Assembly: GCF_017922435.1 (NCBI RefSeq)
Contig: NZ_VDEZ01000002.1
Location: 682,001 to 746,000 of the forward strand
Source: Thalassospira sp. ER-Se-21-Dark
GTDB lineage: Bacteria > Pseudomonadota > Alphaproteobacteria > Rhodospirillales > Thalassospiraceae
DNA length: 64,000 nucleotides
Direction of reading: 5' to 3'
Under the pieces are notes generated by a model. It did no database searches and was not told the origin of the DNA. It saw nothing but the letters and a program-made list of their open reading frames with translations. How positions within the stretch are numbered: position 1 is the first letter of the stretch; each line of letters opens with the position of its first letter. This document shows positions 36,039 to 45,004 of this stretch, in pieces. The position numbers and the translations under genes were made by a program.

Positions 36039-37217
36039 ATGACTTTGATGCCGCCAGTTCCGTTCAAAAACACTCTGAACCGGGTAGTGGCCGGAGCCTT
36101 TATTTTTGGCTCAGTCATGGCAATGTCGATGAGCTTTGCAAGTGCGCAGGCAATAGAGACCAGCGCACGTGAAGCTTTCATTATGGACTTCGATACCGGC
36201 GCTGTGCTGCTTGATAAAGAAGGGGACACCCTGACTGAGCCGGCATCGATGACCAAGATGATGACCGTTCATATGCTGTTCAAGTATATCAAGGACGGTC
36301 GCGTTTCGATGGACGACACCTTCCACGTCAGCGAGAAAGCCTGGCGTAAGGGCGGATCGAAAATGTTTGTCGAGGTAAACTCCAACGTTTCGGTCTCGGA
36401 TCTGCTGCATGGCATTATCGTTCAGTCGGGAAATGACGCGGCAATCGTCGTCGCAGAAGGCATTGGCGGGTCCGAAGAAGCCTTTGCCGAGGCAATGACC
36501 GAAGAAGCCCGCGCGATCGGCATGACCAAGTCGGTCTTTAAGAACGCCACAGGCTGGCCGGCGGACGGCCACCTTGTCACGGTTCATGATCTTGCCATCC
36601 TTGCGCGCGACACCATTCGCAATTTCCCGGATCTTTACGAGCTCTATTCCGTCAAGGAATTCACCTATAACGGTATCCGTCAGCCCAACCGTAACCCGCT
36701 GCTGGGAACGAGTGCCGGTGTTGACGGCCTCAAAACCGGTCACACAGAAGCGGCGGGATACGGTCTTACGGCCTCGGCCGAGCGTGACGGACGTCGGTTG
36801 ATCCTTGTGGTTAACGGTCTGGATTCTGTACGTGAACGTCGCACGGAGTCCCAGAAGCTTCTGGATTGGGGCTTCCGCGAGTTTGACAACTACGATCTGT
36901 TCGCAGAGGGCGAAACCGTGAGTTCCGCCAATGTTTGGTTGGGTTCGGAAACCAAGGTTGATCTCGTCGCTGACAAGGAAATCCTTTTGACACTGCCGCG
37001 CAGTGCGAGCCGCGATATGAAGGTCACCGTCGTCTATGATGGTCCGGTGCCGGCCCCGATCAGCCAGGGCGATCAGATCGCAACACTTAAGGTCGAAGTC
37101 CCGGACCGGGACACCATCGAGTTCCCGCTTTATGCTGCCCATGATGTCGGACGCCTGGGATTTGTAGGCCGTATTGGAGCAGCCTTCAAATATCTTCTCT
37201 GGGGGGCAAACGGGTGA
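36039..37217 (+). CDS. dacC: D-alanyl-D-alanine carboxypeptidase (PBP5/6 family)
   Basis: Removes the terminal D-Ala from peptidoglycan stem peptides in the periplasm. 392 residues: signal sequence to about residue 36 (ending FASAQA), then the S11 penicillin-binding domain with SxxK in ASMTKMM, SxN in VQSGNDAAIVVAEGI and KTG in DGLKTGHTEAAGYG. A C-terminal PBP5-like domain follows, and a hydrophobic/amphipathic end (GRIGAAFKYLLWG) may anchor it to the membrane. ATG at 36039. Its end overlaps tmk by 4 bp. The exact paralogue name (dacA, C or D) cannot be fixed. Confidence 0.88.
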   Translation: MTLMPPVPFKNTLNRVVAGAFIFGSVMAMSMSFASAQAIETSAREAFIMDFDTGAVLLDKEGDTLTEPASMTKMMTVHMLFKYIKDGRVSMDDTFHVSEKAWRKGGSKMFVEVNSNVSVSDLLHGIIVQSGNDAAIVVAEGIGGSEEAFAEAMTEEARAIGMTKSVFKNATGWPADGHLVTVHDLAILARDTIRNFPDLYELYSVKEFTYNGIRQPNRNPLLGTSAGVDGLKTGHTEAAGYGLTASAERDGRRLILVVNGLDSVRERRTESQKLLDWGFREFDNYDLFAEGETVSSANVWLGSETKVDLVADKEILLTLPRSASRDMKVTVVYDGPVPAPISQGDQIATLKVEVPDRDTIEFPLYAAHDVGRLGFVGRIGAAFKYLLWGANG

Positions 37218-37870
37218 AGTCGAAGCCCGGTTTGTTCATCAGTTTCGAAGGCGGTGAAGGCAGCGGAAAGTCCACCCAGATCCACCATTTGGCAGCCTGG
37301 TTCCGTGAGCAGGGCCAAGAAGTTGTTGTCACGCGCGAACCTGGCGGCTCGCCGGGTGCCGAGGAAATCCGCAACCTTATTCTGACAGGCGATCCCGGTC
37401 GCTGGGACGCCGTAACCGAAGCCCTTCTGATGTTTGCGTCGCGTCGTGATCATGTTGAACGCACTATTCGCCCGGCCCTTGCCGAGGGAAAAGTCGTTCT
37501 TTGTGACCGGTTCGCGGACTCATCGGTTGTCTATCAGGGCTACGGCCATGGCCTTGGTGCAGACTATATCCGCAATCTTTGGAAACTGGCGATCGGAGAC
37601 TTCAAACCTGATCTGACCGTAATTTTTGATCTGCCGCTTGAAGTTGGTCTTGACCGAGCTGGAGCACGCTTTGCCAATGTCAGTGCCGCTGAGGACCGCT
37701 ATGAACGCATGGGACTTGCATTTCACGAGCGCATACGTGACGGTTACCGCGAAATTGCAGCAACTGAAAAAGACCGTTGTGTCGTCATTGACGCCAGTGG
37801 AGACATCGAAAGCGTAGGTGAACGTGTCATCGCCGCTGTTCAGGGGCGCATTGCCGGGCAGGGGACCTGA
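37214..37870 (+). CDS. tmk: Thymidylate kinase
   Basis: Phosphorylates dTMP to dTDP. The 218 residues show the P-loop FEGGEGSGKSTQI, TREPGGSPGAEEIR, LCDRFADSSVVYQGYG (DR(Y/F) motif) and a lid region near VSAAEDRYERM. The start GTG overlaps the dacC stop by 4 bp (GTGA), implying translational coupling. It opens the tmk-holB-metG-tatD-MBL series common in Alphaproteobacteria. Confidence 0.95.
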   Translation: MKSKPGLFISFEGGEGSGKSTQIHHLAAWFREQGQEVVVTREPGGSPGAEEIRNLILTGDPGRWDAVTEALLMFASRRDHVERTIRPALAEGKVVLCDRFADSSVVYQGYGHGLGADYIRNLWKLAIGDFKPDLTVIFDLPLEVGLDRAGARFANVSAAEDRYERMGLAFHERIRDGYREIAATEKDRCVVIDASGDIESVGERVIAAVQGRIAGQGT

Positions 37871-37872
37871 AC

Positions 37873-38982
37873 ATGGCCAAGGACGATCTTCCCGAAGAAG
37901 AAAACCCCTTTGAGCCGCGACGCAATGATGCCCTTCTTGGCCACGAAGAGGCCGAGAAAGTCATTCTTGATGCCTGGAACAGCAAACGCATGCATCACGC
38001 TTGGCTGCTCTGTGGCCCCAAGGGCGTCGGCAAGGCCACGCTTGCCTATCGTATGGCACGTTTCATCCTATCCGGTGGCGGAAACAATGCCGGTGCAGGG
38101 CTGTTTGGCGACCAGAATGACGGTGGTCTTTATGTCGATCCGGAAGACCCGGTAGCACGACGGATTGCTGGCGGCGGTCATGGTGATCTGAAGGTTATCG
38201 AGCGTCAGTACGACGACAAGAAGAAGCGCCTTCAGGGCGAAATCACCGTTGCCAGCGTGCGGACGGTTGGCAATTTCATGTCGAAGACATCGGCAGAGGG
38301 CGGATGGCGGATCGTTATTGTTGATGCCGCCGATGAGCTGAACCGCAACGCTGCCAACGCGATCCTCAAGGTTCTCGAAGAACCGCCAGCCAACGCCATG
38401 ATGATCCTGGTTGCCCATCATCCGGGACGGTTGTTGCCGACAATTCGGTCGCGCTGTCGACGCCTTAATCTTGGCCCGCTGCAAGATCATCAGGTTGTCG
38501 ATCTTCTGGGGCGCTATTGCCCGGATATGGATATTGGCGCACGTGACGCACTATCGGGTCTCGCGGAAGGCAGCATCGGTCGGGCACTTCAACTCCATGA
38601 AGTGGGCGGGCTTGAGCTTTATACAGAACTTGTCGATATCATTGCCGCACTCCCCAATGCCGATGTCGCAGCCCAACACAAGTTTGCAGAGCGATTTTCA
38701 CCCGCAGACAAGGACGCGGCCTTTGCAACAATCACCGAATTGATGCATTGGTGGCTGGCGCGAATGATCCGGTTTGCCGCCACGGGGCAGGCACCCCGCG
38801 AAGTCGTAGACGGTGAATTGCCCGCCATGCAGCGCATGGCAGCCGCGCAACCGCTTGATCAATGGCTGGAGGTATGGGAAAAGATCAACGAATTGATGGG
38901 CGCGACCCGCGGTTTGCATCTTGATCGCAAGCAGGCCTTGCTGAATGCATTCTTCATGCTTGAAGAAACCATGCGAACCTGA
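37873..38982 (+). CDS. holB: DNA polymerase III subunit delta'
   Basis: Clamp-loader subunit, 369 residues. An AAA+ domain shows GPKGVGKATLAYRMARFIL (a modified P-loop), IVDAADELNRNAANAILKVLEEPP, and sensor-type TIRSRCRRLNLGPL. The C-terminal collar domain is helical. The ATG at 37873 is 2 bp after tmk. The zinc cysteines of the E. coli protein are not seen, as is usual in this class. Confidence 0.92.
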   Translation: MAKDDLPEEENPFEPRRNDALLGHEEAEKVILDAWNSKRMHHAWLLCGPKGVGKATLAYRMARFILSGGGNNAGAGLFGDQNDGGLYVDPEDPVARRIAGGGHGDLKVIERQYDDKKKRLQGEITVASVRTVGNFMSKTSAEGGWRIVIVDAADELNRNAANAILKVLEEPPANAMMILVAHHPGRLLPTIRSRCRRLNLGPLQDHQVVDLLGRYCPDMDIGARDALSGLAEGSIGRALQLHEVGGLELYTELVDIIAALPNADVAAQHKFAERFSPADKDAAFATITELMHWWLARMIRFAATGQAPREVVDGELPAMQRMAAAQPLDQWLEVWEKINELMGATRGLHLDRKQALLNAFFMLEETMRT

Positions 38983-39068
38983 CATCACTGCCCACATACC
39001 GAAATTTTGACCATCACGGCCCATTTCGGGCCGTTTTGTTTCACGACTTGCGCGAAGGATTTGCGACC

Positions 39069-40634
39069 ATGACCGGGCACAAACAGCCCTACTACATCAC
39101 GACACCGATCTATTACGTCAACGACAAGCCCCATATCGGCCATGCCTATACCACGCTTGCCTGTGACGTTCTGGCCCGCTTCAAGCGCCTGGACGGTTAT
39201 GACGTGATGTTCCTGACCGGAACCGATGAACACGGTCAAAAGGTCGATAAATCGGCCGCGGCCAAGGGCATTGCCCCGCAGGTGTTTACGGACCAGGTTT
39301 CGCAAAACTTCCGCGATCTTGCCGTTCACATGAACTATTCCAACGATGACTTCATCCGCACCACGGAAGAACGTCACAAAAAGGCCTGTCAGGCGCTTTG
39401 GAATACGTTGCTTGAAAAGGGCGAGATCTATCTTGGCTCCTATGATGGCTGGTATTCGGTCCGTGACGAGGCGTTCTACGGCGAGAAGGAACTGATCGAA
39501 AAAGACGGCGAAAAACTCGCGCCAACCGGCGCACCGGTAGAGTGGGTGTCTGAACCAAGTTATTTCTTCAAGCTGTCTGTTTGGGGTGATCGCCTGCTGG
39601 AATTCTACGAACAGAATCCGGACTTCATCGCACCGCAATCACGCCGCAACGAAGTGATCAGCTTTGTGAAGGGTGGCATGCATGATCTTTCCGTATCGCG
39701 TACCAGCTTCAAATGGGGCGTTCCGGTGCCAGGTGACGAAGACCACGTCATGTATGTCTGGCTCGATGCACTGACCAACTATCTGACCGCGATCGGTTAC
39801 CCGGATGCAGATACGGCCAAACTTGAAAAATATTGGCCTGCTGACCTGCATATGGTCGGCAAGGATATCCTGCGATTCCATGCTGTTTACTGGCCGGCAT
39901 TCCTTCTGGCTGCGGGGATCACACCGCCGAAGCGCGTCTTTGCCCATGGCTGGTGGACCAACGAAGGCCAGAAGATCTCGAAATCGATCGGTAATGTGAT
40001 TGATCCGTATGACCTGACCGATAAATACGGTCTGGATCAGACGCGATATTTCCTTATGCGTGAAGTTCCGTTTGGCAATGATGGCGACTTTTCTCATCGT
40101 TCCATGGTCAACCGCATGAACAGCGAACTGGCCAACGATCTTGGCAATATGTGCCAGCGCGTTCTGTCGATGATCCACAAGAACTGCAACGCCGCGATCC
40201 CGACCCCGGGCGAGTTCACCGACGCGGACAAGGAAATCTTCACAAAGGCACACGGCATGCTTGATACCATGCGCCCGCTGTTTGACGAGCAGGCGTTCAA
40301 CAAGGGACTGGAAGCGATCTGGAGCCTTGTGGGTGATGCCAACCGTTATGTCGATGAAATGGCGCCTTGGGGCCTGAAAAAGACTGATCCTGCGCGTATG
40401 GAGACGGTTTTGTATGTCCTGGCCGAGGTCATTCGCCACGTCGGCATCCTTGTCCAACCAATCATGCCGGACTCCGCCGCCAAAATCCTTGACCAGCTGG
40501 TGCTGGCCGATGATCAGCGTGGGTTTGATGCGCTTGGACCGGACAACGCCCTGAAACCGGGATCGGAAATTCCGAAACCGGCGGGCGTTTTCCCACGCTA
40601 TGTCGAGACCGAGGATGAAGGAGAGAAGGCATGA
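39069..40634 (+). CDS. metG: Methionyl-tRNA synthetase
   Basis: Charges tRNA-Met. 521 residues of the shorter, MetG2-like form without a C-terminal tRNA-binding domain. HIGH motif is in KPHIGHAYTTLACDV; the KMSKS loop is GQKISKSIGNVIDPYDL. TGTDEHGQKVDKSA and HGWWTNEGQK are typical. The ATG at 39069 (MTGHKQPYY) has AAGGA at the right distance; the longer frame from 39036 is not conserved. Its end overlaps tatD by 4 bp. Confidence 0.95.
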   Translation: MTGHKQPYYITTPIYYVNDKPHIGHAYTTLACDVLARFKRLDGYDVMFLTGTDEHGQKVDKSAAAKGIAPQVFTDQVSQNFRDLAVHMNYSNDDFIRTTEERHKKACQALWNTLLEKGEIYLGSYDGWYSVRDEAFYGEKELIEKDGEKLAPTGAPVEWVSEPSYFFKLSVWGDRLLEFYEQNPDFIAPQSRRNEVISFVKGGMHDLSVSRTSFKWGVPVPGDEDHVMYVWLDALTNYLTAIGYPDADTAKLEKYWPADLHMVGKDILRFHAVYWPAFLLAAGITPPKRVFAHGWWTNEGQKISKSIGNVIDPYDLTDKYGLDQTRYFLMREVPFGNDGDFSHRSMVNRMNSELANDLGNMCQRVLSMIHKNCNAAIPTPGEFTDADKEIFTKAHGMLDTMRPLFDEQAFNKGLEAIWSLVGDANRYVDEMAPWGLKKTDPARMETVLYVLAEVIRHVGILVQPIMPDSAAKILDQLVLADDQRGFDALGPDNALKPGSEIPKPAGVFPRYVETEDEGEKA

Positions 40635-41443
40635 ATGTCGCCCTTGTCGACAGCCACTGCCATCTGGACTACCCGCAATTTTCCGATGATCTGAGCGGAA
40701 CCCTTGCACGTGCCAAAAATGCCGGCGTTGGCATGATGGTCAGCATCGGCGTGAAACTGACAACCTTTGACAAGGTCCGCGCGGTTGCCGAACAATCCGA
40801 TCATATCTATTGCACGATTGGCGTTCATCCACATGAAGCTGGCGAGGAGGGGCTTTCAAGCCCCGATGCCCTGATCGAAAAGGCATCCGACCCGAAAGTC
40901 ATCGGGATCGGCGAAAGCGGTCTGGATTACTTCTATGACAATGCCCCGCGCGATGCGCAACAACAAAGCTTCCGCGCCCATATCGCGGCCTGCCGTGAAA
41001 CCGGCTTGCCCTTGATCGTGCATACACGCGATGCGGACGATGACACGATGGATATTCTGGAAGAAGAGTATCAGAAGGGGCCGTTTACCGGCGTTATTCA
41101 CTGCTTTTCGAGCTCCGCCACTCTGGCGCAGCGTGCGTTGAAGATCGGGTTTTATATTTCTTGTTCGGGTATCATCACCTTTAATTCCGCCAAGGAAATT
41201 CGTGCCGCTGTTGAAGATGTGCCGCTTGATCGGCTGCTGGTGGAAACCGATGCGCCGTATCTGGCACCAGTCCCCAAGCGCGGCAAACCGAACGAGCCGA
41301 GCTACGTTGCCCATACAGCGGCGAAGCTGGCCGAAATCAAGGGTGTTGACATCGAAGAAATCACGCGAATAACGACGGATAACTTCTTCAAACTGTTCAC
41401 AAAAGCGGATCGGAACAACCTGCTTGCGCTGGGAGCCGAATAA
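40631..41443 (+). CDS. tatD: TatD-family metal-dependent deoxyribonuclease
   Basis: TIM-barrel metal-dependent hydrolase of the TatD/YcfH type, 270 residues. Metal-binding motifs are VDSHCHLDYP at the N-terminus, GVHPHEAGEEG, GIGESGLDYFY, VHTRDADDDTM, GVIHCFSSS and LVETDAPYLAPVP. Activity in the family is 3'-5' DNase, with roles in DNA repair or editing of D-aminoacyl-tRNA. ATG overlaps the metG stop by 4 bp. Confidence 0.92.
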   Translation: MNVALVDSHCHLDYPQFSDDLSGTLARAKNAGVGMMVSIGVKLTTFDKVRAVAEQSDHIYCTIGVHPHEAGEEGLSSPDALIEKASDPKVIGIGESGLDYFYDNAPRDAQQQSFRAHIAACRETGLPLIVHTRDADDDTMDILEEEYQKGPFTGVIHCFSSSATLAQRALKIGFYISCSGIITFNSAKEIRAAVEDVPLDRLLVETDAPYLAPVPKRGKPNEPSYVAHTAAKLAEIKGVDIEEITRITTDNFFKLFTKADRNNLLALGAE

Positions 41444-41445
41444 CA

Positions 41446-42219
41446 GTGACGAAGGTAACCATCCTTGGCTGCGGCTCCTCAAATGGTGTGCCATCGGTTG
41501 GCCTTGGATGGGGAAAGTGCGACCCGAACAATCCGAAAAACCAACGTTTACGCAGCTCGATCCTGATCGAGGAAGCCGGGAAAAAGATCCTTGTCGACGT
41601 GACACCGGATTTTCGCCAGCAGGCGCTGACGCACGGGATCGACCACGTCGATGCCATCCTGTTCACCCATTCACATGCCGATCATGTGCATGGCATTGAT
41701 GATGTTCGCTGGCTGAATGTCGCCATGGAAAGTCCGATTGATATCTATGCGAATGCACAGACAATCTCGGACATTGATCATCGCTTCAATTATGTCTTCA
41801 CGCCGCTGCCAGAAGGCGTTGAGTTCTATTTCAAGCCGGTATTGATCCCGCATGTCATCACAGGGCCAATCAAGCCAGCAGGGGTCCCAATCACGGTTTT
41901 CAGCCAAGACCACGGCTATGGCGAGACCCTTGGCTTCAAAGTAGGCAAGTTTGCTTATTCCACGGATGTGGTTGAATTCCCCGAAGAATCCAAAGAACAT
42001 CTCTATGATCTTGATGTCTGGGTCGTGGATTGCTTGCGGCATCGTCCGCACAACACGCACGCACATCTAGAGAAACTTCTTGGCTGGGTGGAAGAGTTCA
42101 AACCCAAGCAAGTCTATATGACGCACATGAGCATCCAGTTTGACTACGCACAGGCGATGGCAGACACGCCAAACCATGTTGAACCAGCTTATGATGGCTT
42201 GGTTATTGAGGTGAACTAG
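41446..42219 (+). CDS. MBL-fold metal-dependent hydrolase (PhnP-like)
   Basis: 257 residues of the metallo-beta-lactamase fold. The metal-binding motif is LFTHSHADHVHGIDDVR (HxHxDH), with further ligands in VIPHVITG-, AYSTDVVEFPE and the terminal THMS region. The N-terminal ILGCGSSNGVPSVG is shared with PhnP phosphodiesterases. The substrate is probably a cyclic or activated phosphodiester, but no phn genes are present. GTG start 2 bp after tatD. It closes the operon. Confidence 0.87.
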   Translation: MTKVTILGCGSSNGVPSVGLGWGKCDPNNPKNQRLRSSILIEEAGKKILVDVTPDFRQQALTHGIDHVDAILFTHSHADHVHGIDDVRWLNVAMESPIDIYANAQTISDIDHRFNYVFTPLPEGVEFYFKPVLIPHVITGPIKPAGVPITVFSQDHGYGETLGFKVGKFAYSTDVVEFPEESKEHLYDLDVWVVDCLRHRPHNTHAHLEKLLGWVEEFKPKQVYMTHMSIQFDYAQAMADTPNHVEPAYDGLVIEVN

Positions 42220-42325
42220 GCACCAAAGACTTCAGAGGTGAGGTCGAAATGTCCTAACGCGACACAGCACCGAATAGTTCTATAATATATATTATGACAA
42301 ATTATTGATTGTGTATCTAGGCAAG

Positions 42326-42922
42326 CTAACTGATTAAACTATCAATGGTTTTTGACGCCCACACCAACATTCCGCTATATTGCGCCGCTACCGCCAAGGC
42401 AGAAATGCACATCTCAGGCTGCTCGTTTCGAGCAACAATGCCGGTCGCTTTAAACCGTGCCTCATAGAGACACCACGCATTATAAAATGCCTCTGGCGAC
42501 AGCCCCACATCGGCCCAACCAAGCGACTGGATCATGCTCTCAATATTTCTGCCGGGTTCGTGAAACTCAACATCGATGCCAACCGCGATTTGTTCATCGC
42601 ATCCGAGCGCAACGCAGACCAGATATCGGCTATGGCTGATACTTGCCATCAAGGCTTTATCTGAAAGCCTGACTACCGGCCTGCCCGACGGCTCTTTTGA
42701 AACCTCAAATGCCTGCGACGGTCCTAAATGCACCTGCGCGAGGTTACGGAGCATTGATTGAGCGGTGTTTGATGACCGCAGGCGCTGTGCGCGACGGCTT
42801 TCGTTCGCGCCATGCTCCAGTCGCAAAATGGACCATAAAACACTTCCATTTCCCGCAACATGAACAGGAACTGATGGGAAATTTTCGTCTGAAGGCCAAG
42901 TTTTGGTTGAATGGTTCATCAT
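42326..42922 (-). CDS. 4'-Phosphopantetheinyl transferase (Sfp/AcpT-like)
   Basis: Transfers the phosphopantetheine arm from CoA to the serine of carrier proteins. About 198 residues. The two magnesium/CoA motifs are visible: AVGIDVEF (GIDxE) and WCLYEARFKATG (the WxxKEA-like motif, with Tyr in place of Lys). PSGRPVVRL and ASISHSRYLVCVAL are also family-like. The natural partners are the two ACPs of the divergent polyene cluster. The ATG at 42922 is chosen over an in-frame TTG at 42937; the binding site is weak in both cases. Confidence 0.82.
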   Translation of the reverse strand: MMNHSTKTWPSDENFPSVPVHVAGNGSVLWSILRLEHGANESRRAQRLRSSNTAQSMLRNLAQVHLGPSQAFEVSKEPSGRPVVRLSDKALMASISHSRYLVCVALGCDEQIAVGIDVEFHEPGRNIESMIQSLGWADVGLSPEAFYNAWCLYEARFKATGIVARNEQPEMCISALAVAAQYSGMLVWASKTIDSLIS

Positions 42923-42943
42923 GGTTTCATTACACAATTAAGT

Positions 42944-42964
42944 ATTGTTGTAACATGCAACAAT
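42944..42964. promoter_or_regulatory. Inverted repeat in the divergent PPTase / polyene operon promoter
   Basis: ATTGTTG-N7-CAACAAT is a perfect 7-bp inverted repeat over 21 bp, centred about 59 bp before the first gene of the polyene operon and 32 bp from the PPTase start. It is well placed for a shared repressor or activator. No regulator gene is encoded in the cluster. Confidence 0.5.
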
Positions 42965-43012
42965 CATCCGCACCGGATGCACAACATAATATCGAAAATT
43001 GGTAGGTTGGAT

Positions 43013-43414
43013 ATGCGCCCTTTTAAGTTTGCCGTCGTCGGTTTATTGACACTTCTTGTCGCGGCCTGCCGTACGGCACCTGTCGAAAATGTCACTCATC
43101 ATGCATTCCCGGCCGGTACTGAAAAGCTGAGCCTTGCGCAAATTGAAGAGAGCATCATCAAAGCCGCGTCTGACCGTGACTGGATCATCACCCGTCAGGC
43201 GGACGGCGTATTGTTCGCCACCTACTCGCCACGCTCGCACATGGCAAAAGTTAGAATCGGCTTTGACAAAACCGAATTCTCCATCGTCTATGCCGATAGC
43301 ACAAACCTGAACTATGACGGCACCTCGATCCATTACAATTACAATCGTTGGGTCAATAATCTGCGTCAGGATATCTTGCGTGAAGTGTCGGCCAAAGCCG
43401 CACTTGCCAACTGA
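43013..43414 (+). CDS. Small lipoprotein, first gene of the aryl polyene cluster
   Basis: 133 residues with a lipoprotein signal peptide (lipobox LVAAC, Cys near residue 18). The rest is a compact domain (LSLAQIEESIIKAASDRDW; LFATYSPRSHMAKVRI), resembling the small conserved lipoprotein that often opens aryl polyene clusters. Function unknown; probably an envelope helper in pigment transfer. ATG at 43013; the upstream in-frame extension is rejected because it would mask the signal peptide. Confidence 0.72.
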   Translation: MRPFKFAVVGLLTLLVAACRTAPVENVTHHAFPAGTEKLSLAQIEESIIKAASDRDWIITRQADGVLFATYSPRSHMAKVRIGFDKTEFSIVYADSTNLNYDGTSIHYNYNRWVNNLRQDILREVSAKAALAN

Positions 43415-43425
43415 CCGCGCCACTT

Positions 43426-44169
43426 ATGGCAGTGCAAGTCGGCGTTACAAACTGGGCGTTCTGGTGCGGGTCTAACGATCACGCAGATCTGAAATACGGA
43501 ACGCCCGGGCTGCTTCAATCCAGCAAAACCGGAATCGGCAAGGCTGACTTGGCTGGCGGATTGAAACCGGCATGGAAACGCCGACTGGATTTGTATGGCC
43601 GTGCCGCAGCAGAGGTTTTGGCCACAACCTTGCGCACAGACGACAATCCATACATCGTGTTTGCATCACGACATGGAAATATCGAACGCACCGTAAAGCT
43701 TCTGCACCAGGTCATAACGAACGAAGCACTCTCCCCGGCCGACTTTGGCATGTCGGTTCACAATGCATTTGTCGGCATCGCATCGATTAATTGGTCAATA
43801 ACTGAAAGCCATACTGCCGTTGCCGCCGGGCCAGATAGCCTTATCGCTGGTATGACAGAGGCCATTTGTCAGATCAATGACACCAACCTGCCCGTCATAT
43901 TGTGCTATATCGACCTGCCGCTGCCTGCTGTTTACAGACATCTTGAACAAGGTGACCAAACTGGAACCGCACTAGCCGTGCGGTTCGAACCTTTATCGCA
44001 TGCCAGCCAATCCAACAGCTACGCGGTCGAATTCGGTACGACTTCGGAAACGACCAGGATATCTGCACCTCTCGAGGCAGAACGGTTTGCCAAATTTTTG
44101 GAAAGCGGCCTAGGCAAACACACGCTTTTCGGTACCAACGGTTGTTGGACCGTTAGCAAAAATGCCTGA
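43426..44169 (+). CDS. Beta-ketoacyl synthase-like chain-length factor (ApeC-like)
   Basis: 247 residues related to the N-terminal half of ketosynthases. The segment where a KS has its catalytic cysteine reads FGMSVHNAFVGIASI (His 112 region), so the cysteine is missing and the protein cannot condense on its own. In aryl polyene systems such a CLF-like subunit (ApeC) pairs with the full KS (ApeO), here encoded at the far end of the operon, and is thought to help set chain length. It is clearly shorter than a KS-sized CLF. The ATG lies 11 bp after the lipoprotein gene. Confidence 0.78.
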   Translation: MAVQVGVTNWAFWCGSNDHADLKYGTPGLLQSSKTGIGKADLAGGLKPAWKRRLDLYGRAAAEVLATTLRTDDNPYIVFASRHGNIERTVKLLHQVITNEALSPADFGMSVHNAFVGIASINWSITESHTAVAAGPDSLIAGMTEAICQINDTNLPVILCYIDLPLPAVYRHLEQGDQTGTALAVRFEPLSHASQSNSYAVEFGTTSETTRISAPLEAERFAKFLESGLGKHTLFGTNGCWTVSKNA

Positions 44170-45004
44170 CAAGATAGCTCAGCGGCCAATACCTCCGCGC
44201 AAAGGCACCCAAAAAGGCTTTAACTGGTACTGGCGCCTTTTCGCCACGGGCTTTGCCTTTGCCAGTTTCGGGCTCGGCGGGCTTTTTATGGCGCTTACGA
44301 TTTTTCCCGCCATGATGCTGGTACTTCAGGACCGCGAAAAACGTAGGCGCTATGCGCAGCTCGTAATTTGTCGCGGTTTCCGACTTTTTGCCGGAATGCT
44401 TGATGTAATTGGCGTCGCCTCAGTCGAAACCGAGAATATGGCTCAGCTTCGTACAGCAAACGGGTCGATCATCATCGCCAACCACCCTACTCTGCTTGAT
44501 GTTGTGATGATCCTGGCACAGCTTGATAAGTGCCAATGTGTCGTAAAGCACCAGCTGTTTCGGAATCCATTTTTGTTCGGTGTTGTGCGGGCTGCCGGCT
44601 TTATTCGCAATGATGATAACCCGGAACATTTGATTAAACAGGCGAAACATCATCTGAGTGATGGTGCGTGCATCCTGATTTTTCCGGAGGGAACGCGCAC
44701 GCCAAGCAACCAAACATTGGGGAAATTCCAACGTGGCGTTGCCAACATCGCGATAGAAACACAAGCCGACTTGATTCCGGTGGTTGTGCACTGTAATCAC
44801 GATACTCTGAAAAAAGGGGTACGGTGGTATAGGATCGCACCATCGAAAATACGCTATCGTATCGTGGTGGATAAGCCGCTTGCATTTGGGGATTTGCATG
44901 ATCCGGAGCTCAGCCGTGCCAAACAGGCCCGGTATGTTACCCGGTTCATCAGGGATTATTTTGTGGACAGACTGAAGAATGACCGCGCTGGAAAACGAAC
45001 TTAA
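44162..45004 (+). CDS. 1-Acyl-glycerol-3-phosphate-like acyltransferase (ApeD-like)
   Basis: PlsC/LPLAT-fold acyltransferase of 280 residues with one or two N-terminal membrane segments (about residues 24-56). The catalytic motif is NHPTLLD (HX4D, His 108), and FPEGTRTPS is the acyl acceptor phosphate-binding motif. In aryl polyene clusters it is thought to attach the polyene acyl chain to a lipid or sugar-lipid carrier. The start overlaps the previous gene by 8 bp, and the end overlaps the first ACP gene by 26 bp. Confidence 0.82.
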   Translation: MPDKIAQRPIPPRKGTQKGFNWYWRLFATGFAFASFGLGGLFMALTIFPAMMLVLQDREKRRRYAQLVICRGFRLFAGMLDVIGVASVETENMAQLRTANGSIIIANHPTLLDVVMILAQLDKCQCVVKHQLFRNPFLFGVVRAAGFIRNDDNPEHLIKQAKHHLSDGACILIFPEGTRTPSNQTLGKFQRGVANIAIETQADLIPVVVHCNHDTLKKGVRWYRIAPSKIRYRIVVDKPLAFGDLHDPELSRAKQARYVTRFIRDYFVDRLKNDRAGKRT

